DNA of 64,000 nt from contig CALEUL010000021.1 of assembly GCA_937921035.1 (NCBI GenBank), positions 1 to 64,000 of the forward strand, written 5' to 3'. Below the pieces are notes generated by a model. The model saw only the letters and a program-made list of their open reading frames with translations, was not told where the DNA came from and searched no databases. The translations under genes were made by a program, and so were the position numbers. Source of the DNA: an uncultured Porphyromonadaceae bacterium (GTDB taxonomy: Bacteria; Bacteroidota; Bacteroidia; Bacteroidales; Muribaculaceae). The first letter of the stretch is position 1. The number at the start of each line of letters is the position of its first letter. Below are positions 25,519 through 34,731 of the stretch, piece after piece.

Positions 25519-26880
25519 ATGGAAACGACAAAACAGAAACGCCTTGTGGTTCTCGGAGCCGGAGAAAGCGGTACCGGAGCCGCCGTTCTTGCAAAGGACA
25601 AAGGCCTGGACGTATTCCTCAGCGACTCGGGAAAAATTGCTCCCAAATACCGTAAGATACTAACCGACGAGGGCATATCTTTCGAAGACGGCGCCCACAC
25701 GCTCGACAAGATTCTCAACGCCGACGAAATTGTGAAAAGCCCCGGCATCCCCCTGGACGCCCCCGTAATACTGGAAGTCAAGAAAAAGAATATCCCCATT
25801 ATAAGCGAGATTGAATTCGCGGGCCGCTACACCGACGCCAAGATGGTGTGCATAACAGGCTCCAACGGAAAAACCACCACTACAATGCTTATACACCACA
25901 TTCTCACACATGCCGGCATAGACGCCGGTCTGGCGGGAAACGTGGGCAACAGCCTGGCTTGGCAGGTGGCTCGCCAGCCACACAATGTGTATGTGGTGGA
26001 ACTGAGCAGCTTCCAGCTCGACAATATGTACGATTTCAAGGCCAACGTGGCGGTGCTTCTTAACATCACTCCCGACCACCTCGACCGCTACGACTACAAG
26101 ATGCAGAACTACATCAACGCCAAGTTCCGCATCATACAGAACATGACACCTTCCGACGTCTTCATTTTCTGGAACGACGACCCCGTAATTACCGAGCAAC
26201 TGCGCCACATTGCCACACACGCACGCCTGCTGCCGTTCTCGGAGACACGCGAGGAAGATTCCGCGGCGTATATCGACGCGGAGAACGAATTAGTGTTCAA
26301 CACCCCTGGCACAAGCATGAAAATGCCGCGCGCCGACCTCGCCCTCAACGGTCTGCACAACGTGTACAACTCTATGGCTGCCGGTCTGTCGGCCTGCTTC
26401 CTGGACCTCAAGAAAGACGATATCCGCGACGCCCTTTCCGATTTCACCGGCGTGGAGCATCGCCTGGAACACACAGCCACCATCGACGGCGTGGAATGGA
26501 TAAACGATTCCAAGGCCACAAATGTCAATTCGTGCTATTATGCCCTGGAGGCAATGCACCGCCCGACAGTCCTTATCCTCGGCGGAAAGGACAAAGGCAA
26601 CGACTATACCGAAATCCTGCCTTTGGTCAAGGAAAAAGTTAAGGCAATAGTAGCGATGGGACTGCACAACGAGAAAATCGTGGAATTCTTCACGCCTCAC
26701 GTGCCGGTGGTTGATACCGACAATCTCGACGACGCCATCGCAGCATGCCGCAGCCTCGCCACCGACGGTGATACGGTACTGCTCTCGCCCTGCTGCGCGT
26801 CCTTCGACCTTTTCAAGAGTTACGAGGACCGCGGACGCCAGTTCAAGGCAAAGGTAACAGAACTTAAAAACGAAAAATAA
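25519..26880 (+). CDS. murD: UDP-MurNAc-L-alanine:D-glutamate ligase MurD
   Basis: MurD adds D-glutamate as the second residue of the stem peptide. The 453 residues begin with a Rossmann-like UDP-binding domain (RLVVLGAGESGTGAAVLAKD). Next come the ATP loop CITGSNGKTTTTMLIHHIL (near residue 113), VELSSFQLD, NITPDHLDRY and INDSKATNVNS, and the C-terminal ligase domain ILGGKDKGNDY and LSPCCASFDLF. All expected catalytic motifs are present. It lies 7 bases after mraY and 24 before ftsW. Confidence 0.97.
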   Translation: METTKQKRLVVLGAGESGTGAAVLAKDKGLDVFLSDSGKIAPKYRKILTDEGISFEDGAHTLDKILNADEIVKSPGIPLDAPVILEVKKKNIPIISEIEFAGRYTDAKMVCITGSNGKTTTTMLIHHILTHAGIDAGLAGNVGNSLAWQVARQPHNVYVVELSSFQLDNMYDFKANVAVLLNITPDHLDRYDYKMQNYINAKFRIIQNMTPSDVFIFWNDDPVITEQLRHIATHARLLPFSETREEDSAAYIDAENELVFNTPGTSMKMPRADLALNGLHNVYNSMAAGLSACFLDLKKDDIRDALSDFTGVEHRLEHTATIDGVEWINDSKATNVNSCYYALEAMHRPTVLILGGKDKGNDYTEILPLVKEKVKAIVAMGLHNEKIVEFFTPHVPVVDTDNLDDAIAACRSLATDGDTVLLSPCCASFDLFKSYEDRGRQFKAKVTELKNEK

Positions 26881-26904
26881 ATCTCTCCCCCAAAACAATT
26901 CTAT

Positions 26905-28317
26905 ATGCAAGACGGTCTCTCCCAGGCAGTAGAAACAGCGCTCGCCGGACATCCCGAAACGACAGAAGAAACCGCTCCGGGCGGTCGCAGCCGCGGCGCT
27001 GCTGCCGCACCCGCGGCTGTGCTACCGCGCCGTAAATCACCCGACCACCATCTGTGGGGCACATACCTGCTGCTGGTGTTCATCGCTATTGTGGAACTCT
27101 TCTCGGCCTCGGTACAGGAAGTGCACGATACCAACGTGTTCGAGCCCATCCTGCGCCAGGGCAAATTTATACTCGGCGGCCTTGTCATTATGCTTCTGAT
27201 ACAGAAGATGCACTACCGTTATGTGTACGCCTGCATCCCGATATATGTAATCGGCTGCGTATGTCTTATGGTTAGCGTGCTGTTCGCCGGGCAGGAGATA
27301 AACGGCGCCGTGCGAGGCCTCGTAGTCGGCGGAGTCCAGATTCTGCCGGCCGAGTTCATGAAGCTGGCGGCGGCGCTGGGCATGGCGTGGATTCTCACGC
27401 AGACGCAGGTAGAGGGCAAGCGCGATGTCAGCTGGGGTGGTTTCACATGGTGCATGCTGTTCATGCTGATAATGTGCGGTCTGCTGTTCTCGCAGGGCCT
27501 TTCCAACACCCTTGTGGTTGTAGCCATCTGCTTCTCCATGATGCTTGTCGGCGGCATGAGCCTTAAAAAATTCTTTCTCGCCCTGCTTATTGTAGGCAGC
27601 CTTGGCGGCTGCGCCTTTGCCGTGAAAACACAGGCAAAGGACCAGACAGAACTTTCGCCGCGCCAGCAGCAGATTTTCAAGCTGAACCATGTAAGCGTCG
27701 AGGAAGGCATGGCCGACGGCCGTGGCGAGACGTGGAAACAGCGAATCTCGCGCCACACACGAGGCGAAAAGTGGAATGAGAAATTCAGCGTGGAGAACCA
27801 GCAGGAGCAGCTCAGCTACATCGCCCAGGCGCGCGGAGGCCTGTTCGGCGTCGGTCCCGGCAAATCTATGGAGAGCGCCCGTCTGCCTCTGGCATCCCTG
27901 GACTATATCTACGCCATAATCGTGGAGGAACTGGGCATGTTCGTCGGTCTGGGCATACTCCTTGTATATATGTGGATTCTGGGCCGAAGCGCCAAACTTA
28001 CCATGCAGTTCAAGATGACCATGCCAGGTGTACTTGTAATGGGCTGCGCATTTGTGATAGTTTTTCAGGCGCTCTTCCACATGTCTATCGTTACCGGGGT
28101 TGTTCCCGTATCGGGACAGCCGTTGCCCATGATATCCAAAGGCGGTATTTCCGTGCTTGCCACATCGCTGGCGTTCGGCGTAATGCTCAGTTGCGCCAAA
28201 CATGCCGCACGTATCACAGATACCAAGGCCGAACAGGCCAAAGAAGCCGACATTCTCCCTGAAAACGCCCGAGCCCTAAACCCCGCGCTCGTTTCAGACG
28301 TAGATAATAAGAATTGA
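26905..28317 (+). CDS. ftsW: Septal peptidoglycan polymerase FtsW (SEDS family)
   Basis: FtsW polymerises lipid II at the septum together with FtsI. The 470 residues start with an unusual hydrophilic Ala/Pro/Arg-rich extension of ~45 residues (GGRSRGAAAAPAAVLPRRKS). About ten TM segments follow. SEDS features include ILPAEFMKLAAALGMAW, a long extracytoplasmic loop with QARGGLFGVGPGKSMES, and SGQPLPMISKGGISVLATSL near the end. A charged cytoplasmic tail closes it. It lies between murD and murG, as usual. Confidence 0.95.
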   Translation: MQDGLSQAVETALAGHPETTEETAPGGRSRGAAAAPAAVLPRRKSPDHHLWGTYLLLVFIAIVELFSASVQEVHDTNVFEPILRQGKFILGGLVIMLLIQKMHYRYVYACIPIYVIGCVCLMVSVLFAGQEINGAVRGLVVGGVQILPAEFMKLAAALGMAWILTQTQVEGKRDVSWGGFTWCMLFMLIMCGLLFSQGLSNTLVVVAICFSMMLVGGMSLKKFFLALLIVGSLGGCAFAVKTQAKDQTELSPRQQQIFKLNHVSVEEGMADGRGETWKQRISRHTRGEKWNEKFSVENQQEQLSYIAQARGGLFGVGPGKSMESARLPLASLDYIYAIIVEELGMFVGLGILLVYMWILGRSAKLTMQFKMTMPGVLVMGCAFVIVFQALFHMSIVTGVVPVSGQPLPMISKGGISVLATSLAFGVMLSCAKHAARITDTKAEQAKEADILPENARALNPALVSDVDNKN

Positions 28318-28333
28318 AGTAACCGAATTAATT

Positions 28334-29467
28334 ATGCCACATACAAAGCGACCACTTAGAGTGCTCATCAGCGGAGGGGGTACCGGAGGACACATCTTTC
28401 CGGCCCTGTCTATCGCCGCTGCCGTAGAAAAGACATGTCCCGGCAGCAAGATTCTGTTTGTAGGAGCGGAGAACCGCATGGAAATGCAGCGAGTGCCCGC
28501 CGCAGGCTACGAAATAGTCGGGCTGCCGGTGAGCGGCTTCGACCGCAAGCATCTGTGGCGCAATATCAAAGTAATTTTCAAACTGCTTAACTGTATGCGC
28601 ATGGCGCGCAGCATCGTCCGCGCATTCAAGCCCGACATCGCTGTAGGCGTGGGCGGATATGCAAGCGGTCCGACGCTCAAAGCTGCGCAGCGTGCCGGCG
28701 TCCCCACTGTCATACAGGAGCAGAACTCATATGCCGGCGTAACAAACAAGCTGCTCGCATCCAAGGCAAAAGCGATATGCGTTGCCTACGAGGGCATGGA
28801 ACGCTTCTTCCCGGCCGACAGGATTGTACTTACCGGCAATCCCGTACGCGCCAAGCTTCTCAACCCCGGAATAAGCAAAGAGGATGCCAAGCAGGCCCTC
28901 GGCTTCGATCCGGACAAACCACTTGTGATGATTGTAGGCGGCAGCCTTGGAGCGCTGTCCATCAACGAGGCGATGATGAAGACGGTACGCGAAGGCCGCG
29001 TTGCCGAAGCGCCTTTCTCGGTGCTGTGGCAGACAGGCTCGCGATACATCGAACGCTGCCGGAAAGCCGAGGAGGAGCATCCGTCGGACAACCTCACCGT
29101 TACCGATTTCGTTACCGACATGGCTGTGGCATACCGTGCCGCCGACCTTGTTGTGTCGCGTGCCGGTGCCGGCACCATCAGCGAACTTGAACTGCTCGGC
29201 AAACCCGCAATCCTGGTTCCGTCGCCCAATGTGGCCGAGGATCACCAGCGCCACAACGCCGAAGCCCTCGCCGACCGCGGCGCCGCAGGTCTTGTGCCGG
29301 ACGCCGACGTGAACCAGATTCTGTGGAACGAGATTTCCACCGTAATCGGAAACGCCGAAACACTTGCCGAACTATCGCAAAACATAAAGGCTATGGCACT
29401 CCCCGACGCAGCCGAAAAGATTGTAGACGTCATGATAGATGTTCTCGACAACAAACCCGTAAAATAA
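28334..29467 (+). CDS. murG: UDP-GlcNAc:lipid I GlcNAc transferase MurG
   Basis: MurG converts lipid I to lipid II on the inner face of the membrane. The 377 residues begin with RVLISGGGTGGHIFPALSIA, the glycine loop of GT28 enzymes. They continue with GVGGYASGPTLKAA, IQEQNSYAGVTNKLLA, the second glycine loop GGSLGALSINEAM, and the UDP-GlcNAc-binding VSRAGAGTISELELLGKPAI. The stop overlaps the murC ATG by one base (TAATG), suggesting translational coupling. Confidence 0.97.
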   Translation: MPHTKRPLRVLISGGGTGGHIFPALSIAAAVEKTCPGSKILFVGAENRMEMQRVPAAGYEIVGLPVSGFDRKHLWRNIKVIFKLLNCMRMARSIVRAFKPDIAVGVGGYASGPTLKAAQRAGVPTVIQEQNSYAGVTNKLLASKAKAICVAYEGMERFFPADRIVLTGNPVRAKLLNPGISKEDAKQALGFDPDKPLVMIVGGSLGALSINEAMMKTVREGRVAEAPFSVLWQTGSRYIERCRKAEEEHPSDNLTVTDFVTDMAVAYRAADLVVSRAGAGTISELELLGKPAILVPSPNVAEDHQRHNAEALADRGAAGLVPDADVNQILWNEISTVIGNAETLAELSQNIKAMALPDAAEKIVDVMIDVLDNKPVK

Positions 29468-30852
29468 TGGAACTTAAAGATACCAAACGAGTATATTTCG
29501 TGGGAATAGGCGGCATAGGCATGGCCGCCCTTGCCCGCTACTATATCGCCAACGGCATGGCCGTGGCCGGATATGACCGCACCGAATCCGTCCTCACCGA
29601 CGAACTTGCCGCCGAGGGATGCTTCGTAAGCTACAGCGACAGCATGGACGCCGTGCCGGAAGCCTTCCGCCACAGCGACGGCACATTGGTTGTGTACACT
29701 CCCGCAGTTCCGGAGAGCAACGTGCCTCTTACATTCTTCCGCAACGGCGGTTTCGAGATTCACAAGCGCGCCGCCGTCCTCGGACAGATTACACGCGCCT
29801 CCAGGAGTCTGTGTTTCTCGGGAACTCACGGCAAAACGACAACATCGTCGATGGCCGCCCACATCATGCACTCAGGTCCCGTTGGCTGCAACGCCTTTCT
29901 CGGCGGAATACTCCGCCGCTACAACAGCAATCTGATGCTCAGCTCATCCTCGCCGTACAGCGTTGTGGAGGCCGACGAGTTCGACCGCTCTTTCCACCAG
30001 CTGACGCCGTACATCGCCGTAGTGAACGCCACCGACCCAGACCACCTCGACATCTACGGCACCGAGGAGGCTTATCTTGAAAGTTTCGCGCATTTCACCG
30101 AACTGATACGCCCCGACGGCGCACTGATTGTCCACACCGGCCTGAAACTGAAACCACGACCCGCAGCAGGCGTGCGCACCTACACTTTCAGCCGCCACGA
30201 AGGCGACTTTCACGCTGCCAACATCCGAATAGGCAACGGCAGCATAGTGTTCGATTTCGTGCATCCCGAAGGCACGATAACGGATATCGAACTTGGCGTG
30301 CCGGTAGAGATAAACATCGACAATGCCGTTGCCGCACTTGCCGCCGTATGGCTCACCGGCACCCTCACACCCGAACTGGCGCGCGAGGCTATCGCGTCCT
30401 ATCCCGGCGTGGAGCGCCGTTTCCAGTTCCACCTCAAGGAACAGGGACGCGCCGTAATCGACGATTACGCCCATCATCCCGACGAACTGCGCCAGAGCAT
30501 AGCGTCGGTGCGAGCGCTGTACCCCGACAAAAAAATCACCGTGGCCTTCCAGCCGCATCTATACTCGCGCACCCGCGATTTCGCGCAGCAGTTCGCCGAC
30601 GCCCTCTCCACAGCCGACGAAGTTGTTATGACCGACCTCTATCCCGCACGCGAAAAACCCATTCCGGGCATCAGTTCCGAGACAATATTCTCCAAGATAA
30701 AAAACGAAAAAAAAATACTGATTTCTAAAGAGGATTTTGTCAAAACGATGAAAAACCGTAACTTTGAGATATTATTGACCGCCGGTGCCGGCGACCTGAG
30801 CCTCTATGTGCCCGCGCTCGTGGAGGCAATCACTGTCGGCAACGGCATGTAA
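29467..30852 (+). CDS. murC: UDP-MurNAc:L-alanine ligase MurC
   Basis: MurC adds the first stem-peptide residue, L-alanine. The start is the ATG at 29467 overlapping the murG stop; the frame stays open upstream, but that part is murG in another frame. The 461 residues show YFVGIGGIGMAALARYY (UDP-binding), FSGTHGKTTTSSMAAHIM (ATP loop, near residue 119), VEADEFDRSF, NATDPDHLDIY and DDYAHHPDELRQSI. A stretch near the end is Lys-rich (KIKNEKKILISKED). It lies 27 bases before ftsQ. Confidence 0.97.
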   Translation: MELKDTKRVYFVGIGGIGMAALARYYIANGMAVAGYDRTESVLTDELAAEGCFVSYSDSMDAVPEAFRHSDGTLVVYTPAVPESNVPLTFFRNGGFEIHKRAAVLGQITRASRSLCFSGTHGKTTTSSMAAHIMHSGPVGCNAFLGGILRRYNSNLMLSSSSPYSVVEADEFDRSFHQLTPYIAVVNATDPDHLDIYGTEEAYLESFAHFTELIRPDGALIVHTGLKLKPRPAAGVRTYTFSRHEGDFHAANIRIGNGSIVFDFVHPEGTITDIELGVPVEINIDNAVAALAAVWLTGTLTPELAREAIASYPGVERRFQFHLKEQGRAVIDDYAHHPDELRQSIASVRALYPDKKITVAFQPHLYSRTRDFAQQFADALSTADEVVMTDLYPAREKPIPGISSETIFSKIKNEKKILISKEDFVKTMKNRNFEILLTAGAGDLSLYVPALVEAITVGNGM

Positions 30853-30879
30853 TAGTTTGACAATCAGCAAACAGGCGCA

Positions 30880-31749
30880 ATGTTGAGGAACTCCATATTA
30901 ATGTTTGTGCTGACGGTTATCATAATCGTCTACATCTGCTTTGCGCTACCGTTCACGCACACACTGGCATCGGAGGCTCGCATGAGCAACCATATCGATA
31001 TCGTGCTTTCCGACCCCGACTCGAAATTCGTTAACGTTTCCGACGTAATGCAGGAGCTGGATATAGATCCGGAAAAGATGGCCGGAGAGAAGCTGAAAAC
31101 CTTCGACATAGCTACTCTGGAAAAACGTCTGCGCGACTCCGACAAGCTGCAGAGCGCAAACATCACGCTCACCACCGACGGCCGCCTCCAGGTGTACGTG
31201 GAACCGATGGTACCGGTTGCCCGCGTGTTCGATACCACTCGCCCGTCATATTATATCAACGCATCCGGTAAACGAATCTCGGCCGATGTGCGTTATCATA
31301 TAGACGTTCCCGTCCTGGTGGGCACTTTTGGCTCGGAATACCCGGCCCAGCGCCTATTGCCGCTGCTGGATTATATCAGCTCCAACCCCTCGGCTAACGC
31401 TATCGTCGCTACAGTTACTCAGGAAGCCGACGGCAATATAATCCTTGTGCCGACAATAGTTGGCCACGTGATAAACTTCGGCGACACATCTATGGTAGCC
31501 GACAAATTTATGCGTCTGCGTGCTTTCTACCGACACATCGCGCCTACGAAAGGCTGGAACACGTACGACACCGTAGCCGTGAAATGGCGCGACCGCGTTG
31601 TCGCCACACGCCGCAACAAAGAGATGCCCCCCGTTGCCGTACCCACCGAGGACGAAATGACTGGCGCCCTCGACATAGCCGACAACGAACCGTCTCCCGA
31701 GGATATCAATCCCGAAATCTTAGCCGACCAGAAACGAACTCTTCCTTAA
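30880..31749 (+). CDS. ftsQ: FtsQ-like division protein
   Basis: FtsQ is the bitopic hub that recruits FtsL/FtsB and regulates FtsWI. The 289 residues have an N-terminal TM segment (SILMFVLTVIIIVYICFALP) with almost no cytoplasmic tail. A POTRA-like and beta domain follows, with LSDPDSKFVNVSDVMQ, IATLEKRLRDSDKLQSANIT and the VEPMVPVARVF strand typical of FtsQ. The C-terminal 50 residues are acidic and Pro-rich. The Bacteroidetes FtsQ family is diverged, so position between murC and ftsA weighs heavily in this call. Confidence 0.9.
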   Translation: MLRNSILMFVLTVIIIVYICFALPFTHTLASEARMSNHIDIVLSDPDSKFVNVSDVMQELDIDPEKMAGEKLKTFDIATLEKRLRDSDKLQSANITLTTDGRLQVYVEPMVPVARVFDTTRPSYYINASGKRISADVRYHIDVPVLVGTFGSEYPAQRLLPLLDYISSNPSANAIVATVTQEADGNIILVPTIVGHVINFGDTSMVADKFMRLRAFYRHIAPTKGWNTYDTVAVKWRDRVVATRRNKEMPPVAVPTEDEMTGALDIADNEPSPEDINPEILADQKRTLP

Positions 31750-31761
31750 AATCTTCCGATA

Positions 31762-33333
31762 ATGGAACCGAAATATATAGCAGCAATAGAAATAGCTTCT
31801 TCCAAAATCAAAGGCGCCATAGGCTACAGCGACGCCTCCGGCAACCTGTCGGTGCTCGCCGTGGAGGAAATGCCTGCGTCCAACAACGTGCGATATGGCC
31901 GAGTGCAAAACATCCGCGAGGTATCTTCGGCCGTGAACGACATCATCGCCAGGCTTGAGGCCTCTCCCGCCGCCGGCAAACGCCACATACGCGCACTGGC
32001 ACTGTCCATAGGCGGACGCTCGCTCGCCGGAAAACGCGCACAGGCCTCGGCAAAGTTCCCGGACGAATGCGAGATTACCGGCAAGCATATCCAGCGTCTT
32101 ATTTTCGAGGCCAAGCAGAACTTCGATGCCGAAAAGTACATCATCGAGGCTATTCCCCGCCGCTATCTGGTTAACAACACCGCCACAGCTCAGCCGGTGG
32201 GTACATACGGCGACAGCCTGCGTGCCGAATTCCTTATGATTTCCTGTGCTCGGGAGACCATACAGAACCTCGAACGCATAAAATTCGCCGGTGCCACCGC
32301 TCCGGAAGTAAAATATATAATAGACGCCAAGGCAACCGGCGATTTCGTCCTCACTGCCGACGACAAAGAGCTGGGAACAGCACTGGTGGATGTCGGCGCC
32401 GAGACTACATCGGTGGCAATATATAAAAACGGCACACTGGCTTCGTTCCGCACCATTCCTATGGGCTCAAGGCTGATAAACCTCGACCTGGTCGCAGGCT
32501 TAGGCACAACCGAGGAAGGAGCCGAACGAATGAAACGGGAATACGCCGAAAATCCAGACGGAAGCGCCGAAAACATACGCAACTACGTGCACTCGCGCTG
32601 CGGAGAAATCGCCGCGAACGTTTTCAATCAGATTGAAAATTCCGGTCTTGGCGCGCAGACCGTTACCAAGATCATCACCACCGGCGGTGGCGCCCGCATA
32701 AAAGACCTTGCCGAGCAGCTGTCGGCACTTTCCAAACTGCCCGTCCGCCAGGCTGAGATGCCCTCCGGGGTATCGTTCCGCGTGGCCGGCCGCAACGACG
32801 CCGCCAACATCGACATCGTGGCCCTTCTGTCGGCGGCATCGCGCGTGTTCCAGACAAGCTGCATGGCCGATCCCGAACCCGAACAGAGCGAAACGCCCGC
32901 CGAACAGGAACCCGTATTCGAAAACGTTACTGTAGAGAAAATCGAAAAAGCCGCTGACGAGACCCCGTCAAGAACACGCGACAACCGTCCAAAAACCGCA
33001 CCGGTACCCGACGACGAAGACGACCTGCTGCGCGACGACCCCGACAGCGAGACCGAACCGGAAGAAAAAAGCAAGCCCCACAAACGCTTCGGCATATTCG
33101 GCTGGGGCAGAAAACAATCCAGGCGCGACCATAAGTTAGAGAAGAACGAGTTCGAGGAGGACGACGATGACGATTCCGCCGAATACGAATCCGGCCCCGC
33201 CGCCGGCCCCGCTGCCGACGACGACCACTTCGAAGACACAAAAAAAGGAATGGAGATACTGCGCAACCGCTTCATAAAAATCTTCATGCCGCCCGAGGGT
33301 GTAGCCGACGACGACGACGATAACGAAAAATAA
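31762..33333 (+). CDS. ftsA: Cell division actin homologue FtsA, with long acidic C-terminal region
   Basis: FtsA tethers FtsZ to the membrane. The 523 residues begin YIAAIEIASSKIKGAIGY (phosphate 1 loop) and contain the 1C domain, GTALVDVGAETTSVAIYKNG (phosphate 2) and ITTGGGARIKDLAEQLS (adenosine motif). After residue ~375 comes a low-complexity linker with acidic runs around a basic patch (KPHKRFGIFGWGRKQSRRDH). A short amphipathic helix near the end (KGMEILRNRFIKIFM) looks like the membrane-targeting segment and is followed by an acidic tail. It precedes ftsZ by 30 bases. Confidence 0.96.
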   Translation: MEPKYIAAIEIASSKIKGAIGYSDASGNLSVLAVEEMPASNNVRYGRVQNIREVSSAVNDIIARLEASPAAGKRHIRALALSIGGRSLAGKRAQASAKFPDECEITGKHIQRLIFEAKQNFDAEKYIIEAIPRRYLVNNTATAQPVGTYGDSLRAEFLMISCARETIQNLERIKFAGATAPEVKYIIDAKATGDFVLTADDKELGTALVDVGAETTSVAIYKNGTLASFRTIPMGSRLINLDLVAGLGTTEEGAERMKREYAENPDGSAENIRNYVHSRCGEIAANVFNQIENSGLGAQTVTKIITTGGGARIKDLAEQLSALSKLPVRQAEMPSGVSFRVAGRNDAANIDIVALLSAASRVFQTSCMADPEPEQSETPAEQEPVFENVTVEKIEKAADETPSRTRDNRPKTAPVPDDEDDLLRDDPDSETEPEEKSKPHKRFGIFGWGRKQSRRDHKLEKNEFEEDDDDDSAEYESGPAAGPAADDDHFEDTKKGMEILRNRFIKIFMPPEGVADDDDDNEK

Positions 33334-33363
33334 CAAAGCTCTCACCGCATAAAAAACAGCGAA

Positions 33364-34731
33364 ATGACATATTACGATTCCGAAAATCCCGACTTGATCG
33401 ACAAATATAAAAACGCCAACGAAGTACTTGAGGGCGGTGCCCCCACAATCCTCGCGATGGGCGTTGGCGGCGGCGGCTGCAACGCTGTGGCGTATATGGC
33501 AAAGCAGAACGTTAAGGGCGTGGACTTTGTTGTGCTCAACACCGACCGCCAGGCCCTGCTGCCCATAGACGTGCCCACCAAGGTGCTTCTTGGCCCGAAG
33601 GTATGCAACGGACTCGGCGCAGGCAGCAAACCCGAAAAAGGCCGCGAAGCCGCCGAAGAAAGCGCCGAGGAGATTCTGAAGCTCCTAACGCCCGACGTCC
33701 AGATGGTGTTCGTTACCGCAGGCATGGGCGGTGGCACAGGTACCGGCGCAGCACCTGTAGTGGCAAAAATAGCCAAAGACAAAGGCATACTCACCGTAGG
33801 CATCGTTACAATCCCGTTCTTCTTCGAAGGCATGGCACGCATCAAATGCGCCATGCAGGGTGCCGCACTGCTTCAGGAAAACGTGGACGCAATGCTGATG
33901 ATAAACAACGACCGTCTGAGCCAGATTTATCCGACAATGGCATGGCAGGACGGTTTCAGCAAGGCCGATGAAATCCTTACTACGGCGGCGCGCACAATCT
34001 CCGACATGGTTACCATCCTGGCGAACATAAACATAGATATGCGCGATGTGGACACCTGTCTGCGCAACGGTCGCACGGCACTGATTTCCGTAGGATACGG
34101 CGAAGGCGAGGGCCGACTGAAACATGCCATCGAGGACGCTCTCAACTCGCCTCTGCTGTGCGAGACAAACATTATGAGCGCCCGCGAGCTGCTGTTCGCC
34201 TTCTACTACTCGCGCGACCTGAATCCGCCGCTGCTGCTGTCGGAATCGTCGGAGGCAAACCAGCTGGTGGCTTCCATCAACCAGCGCGTCCACATAAAGT
34301 TCGGATGGGGCTTCGACGACACTCTCGGCAACAAGATTAAATTCACAATCCTGGCTTCGGGATTCGACATGTCGGTGGAGACAAACGGCATTCATATCGA
34401 CGACATACACGGCGCACGCGGCAACAACGACGACAAGGAAACCACTCCCGCCGATATCAAAGCAATTTCCGCGGCGTACGGCACCGACAAGGTAGACGAC
34501 CTTATCCGCCGTCAGGAAACTCAGAACTACTATATCCTGAGCGCCGACGAGCTGGACAGCGACGAAGCCATAGCACGTGTGGAAGCAACACCGGCCTACA
34601 AACGCGACAAGCGCAATGTGGCCGCTCCGTCAAAGACACCGGCACCGAAACTCGACCCGCAGCAGCCCGCAGCAGAAAAACCCAAACCAAAGAACAACGA
34701 CACCATTACCTTCTCCCTCGATGACCACTGA
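33364..34731 (+). CDS. ftsZ: Cell division GTPase FtsZ
   Basis: FtsZ is the tubulin homologue that forms the division ring. The 455 residues hold GVGGGGCNAVAYM, the tubulin signature GMGGGTGTGAAPVVA (GGGTGTG near residue 122), the NNDRL and T7-loop region (VDTCLRNGRTALISVGYGEG), and a C-terminal linker from about 375 rich in charged residues and Pro. The extreme end is NDTITFSLDDH, without the classical DIPxFLR-type peptide of proteobacteria, so the FtsA-binding tail has diverged. The last 11 bases overlap the sirtuin gene in another frame. Confidence 0.97.
   Translation: MTYYDSENPDLIDKYKNANEVLEGGAPTILAMGVGGGGCNAVAYMAKQNVKGVDFVVLNTDRQALLPIDVPTKVLLGPKVCNGLGAGSKPEKGREAAEESAEEILKLLTPDVQMVFVTAGMGGGTGTGAAPVVAKIAKDKGILTVGIVTIPFFFEGMARIKCAMQGAALLQENVDAMLMINNDRLSQIYPTMAWQDGFSKADEILTTAARTISDMVTILANINIDMRDVDTCLRNGRTALISVGYGEGEGRLKHAIEDALNSPLLCETNIMSARELLFAFYYSRDLNPPLLLSESSEANQLVASINQRVHIKFGWGFDDTLGNKIKFTILASGFDMSVETNGIHIDDIHGARGNNDDKETTPADIKAISAAYGTDKVDDLIRRQETQNYYILSADELDSDEAIARVEATPAYKRDKRNVAAPSKTPAPKLDPQQPAAEKPKPKNNDTITFSLDDH

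Noticed and set aside
29323..29466. A longer MurC starting 48 codons upstream
   Set aside because: The extra part lies within murG in another frame and is Arg-rich nonsense; MurC homologues start at the ATG at 29467.
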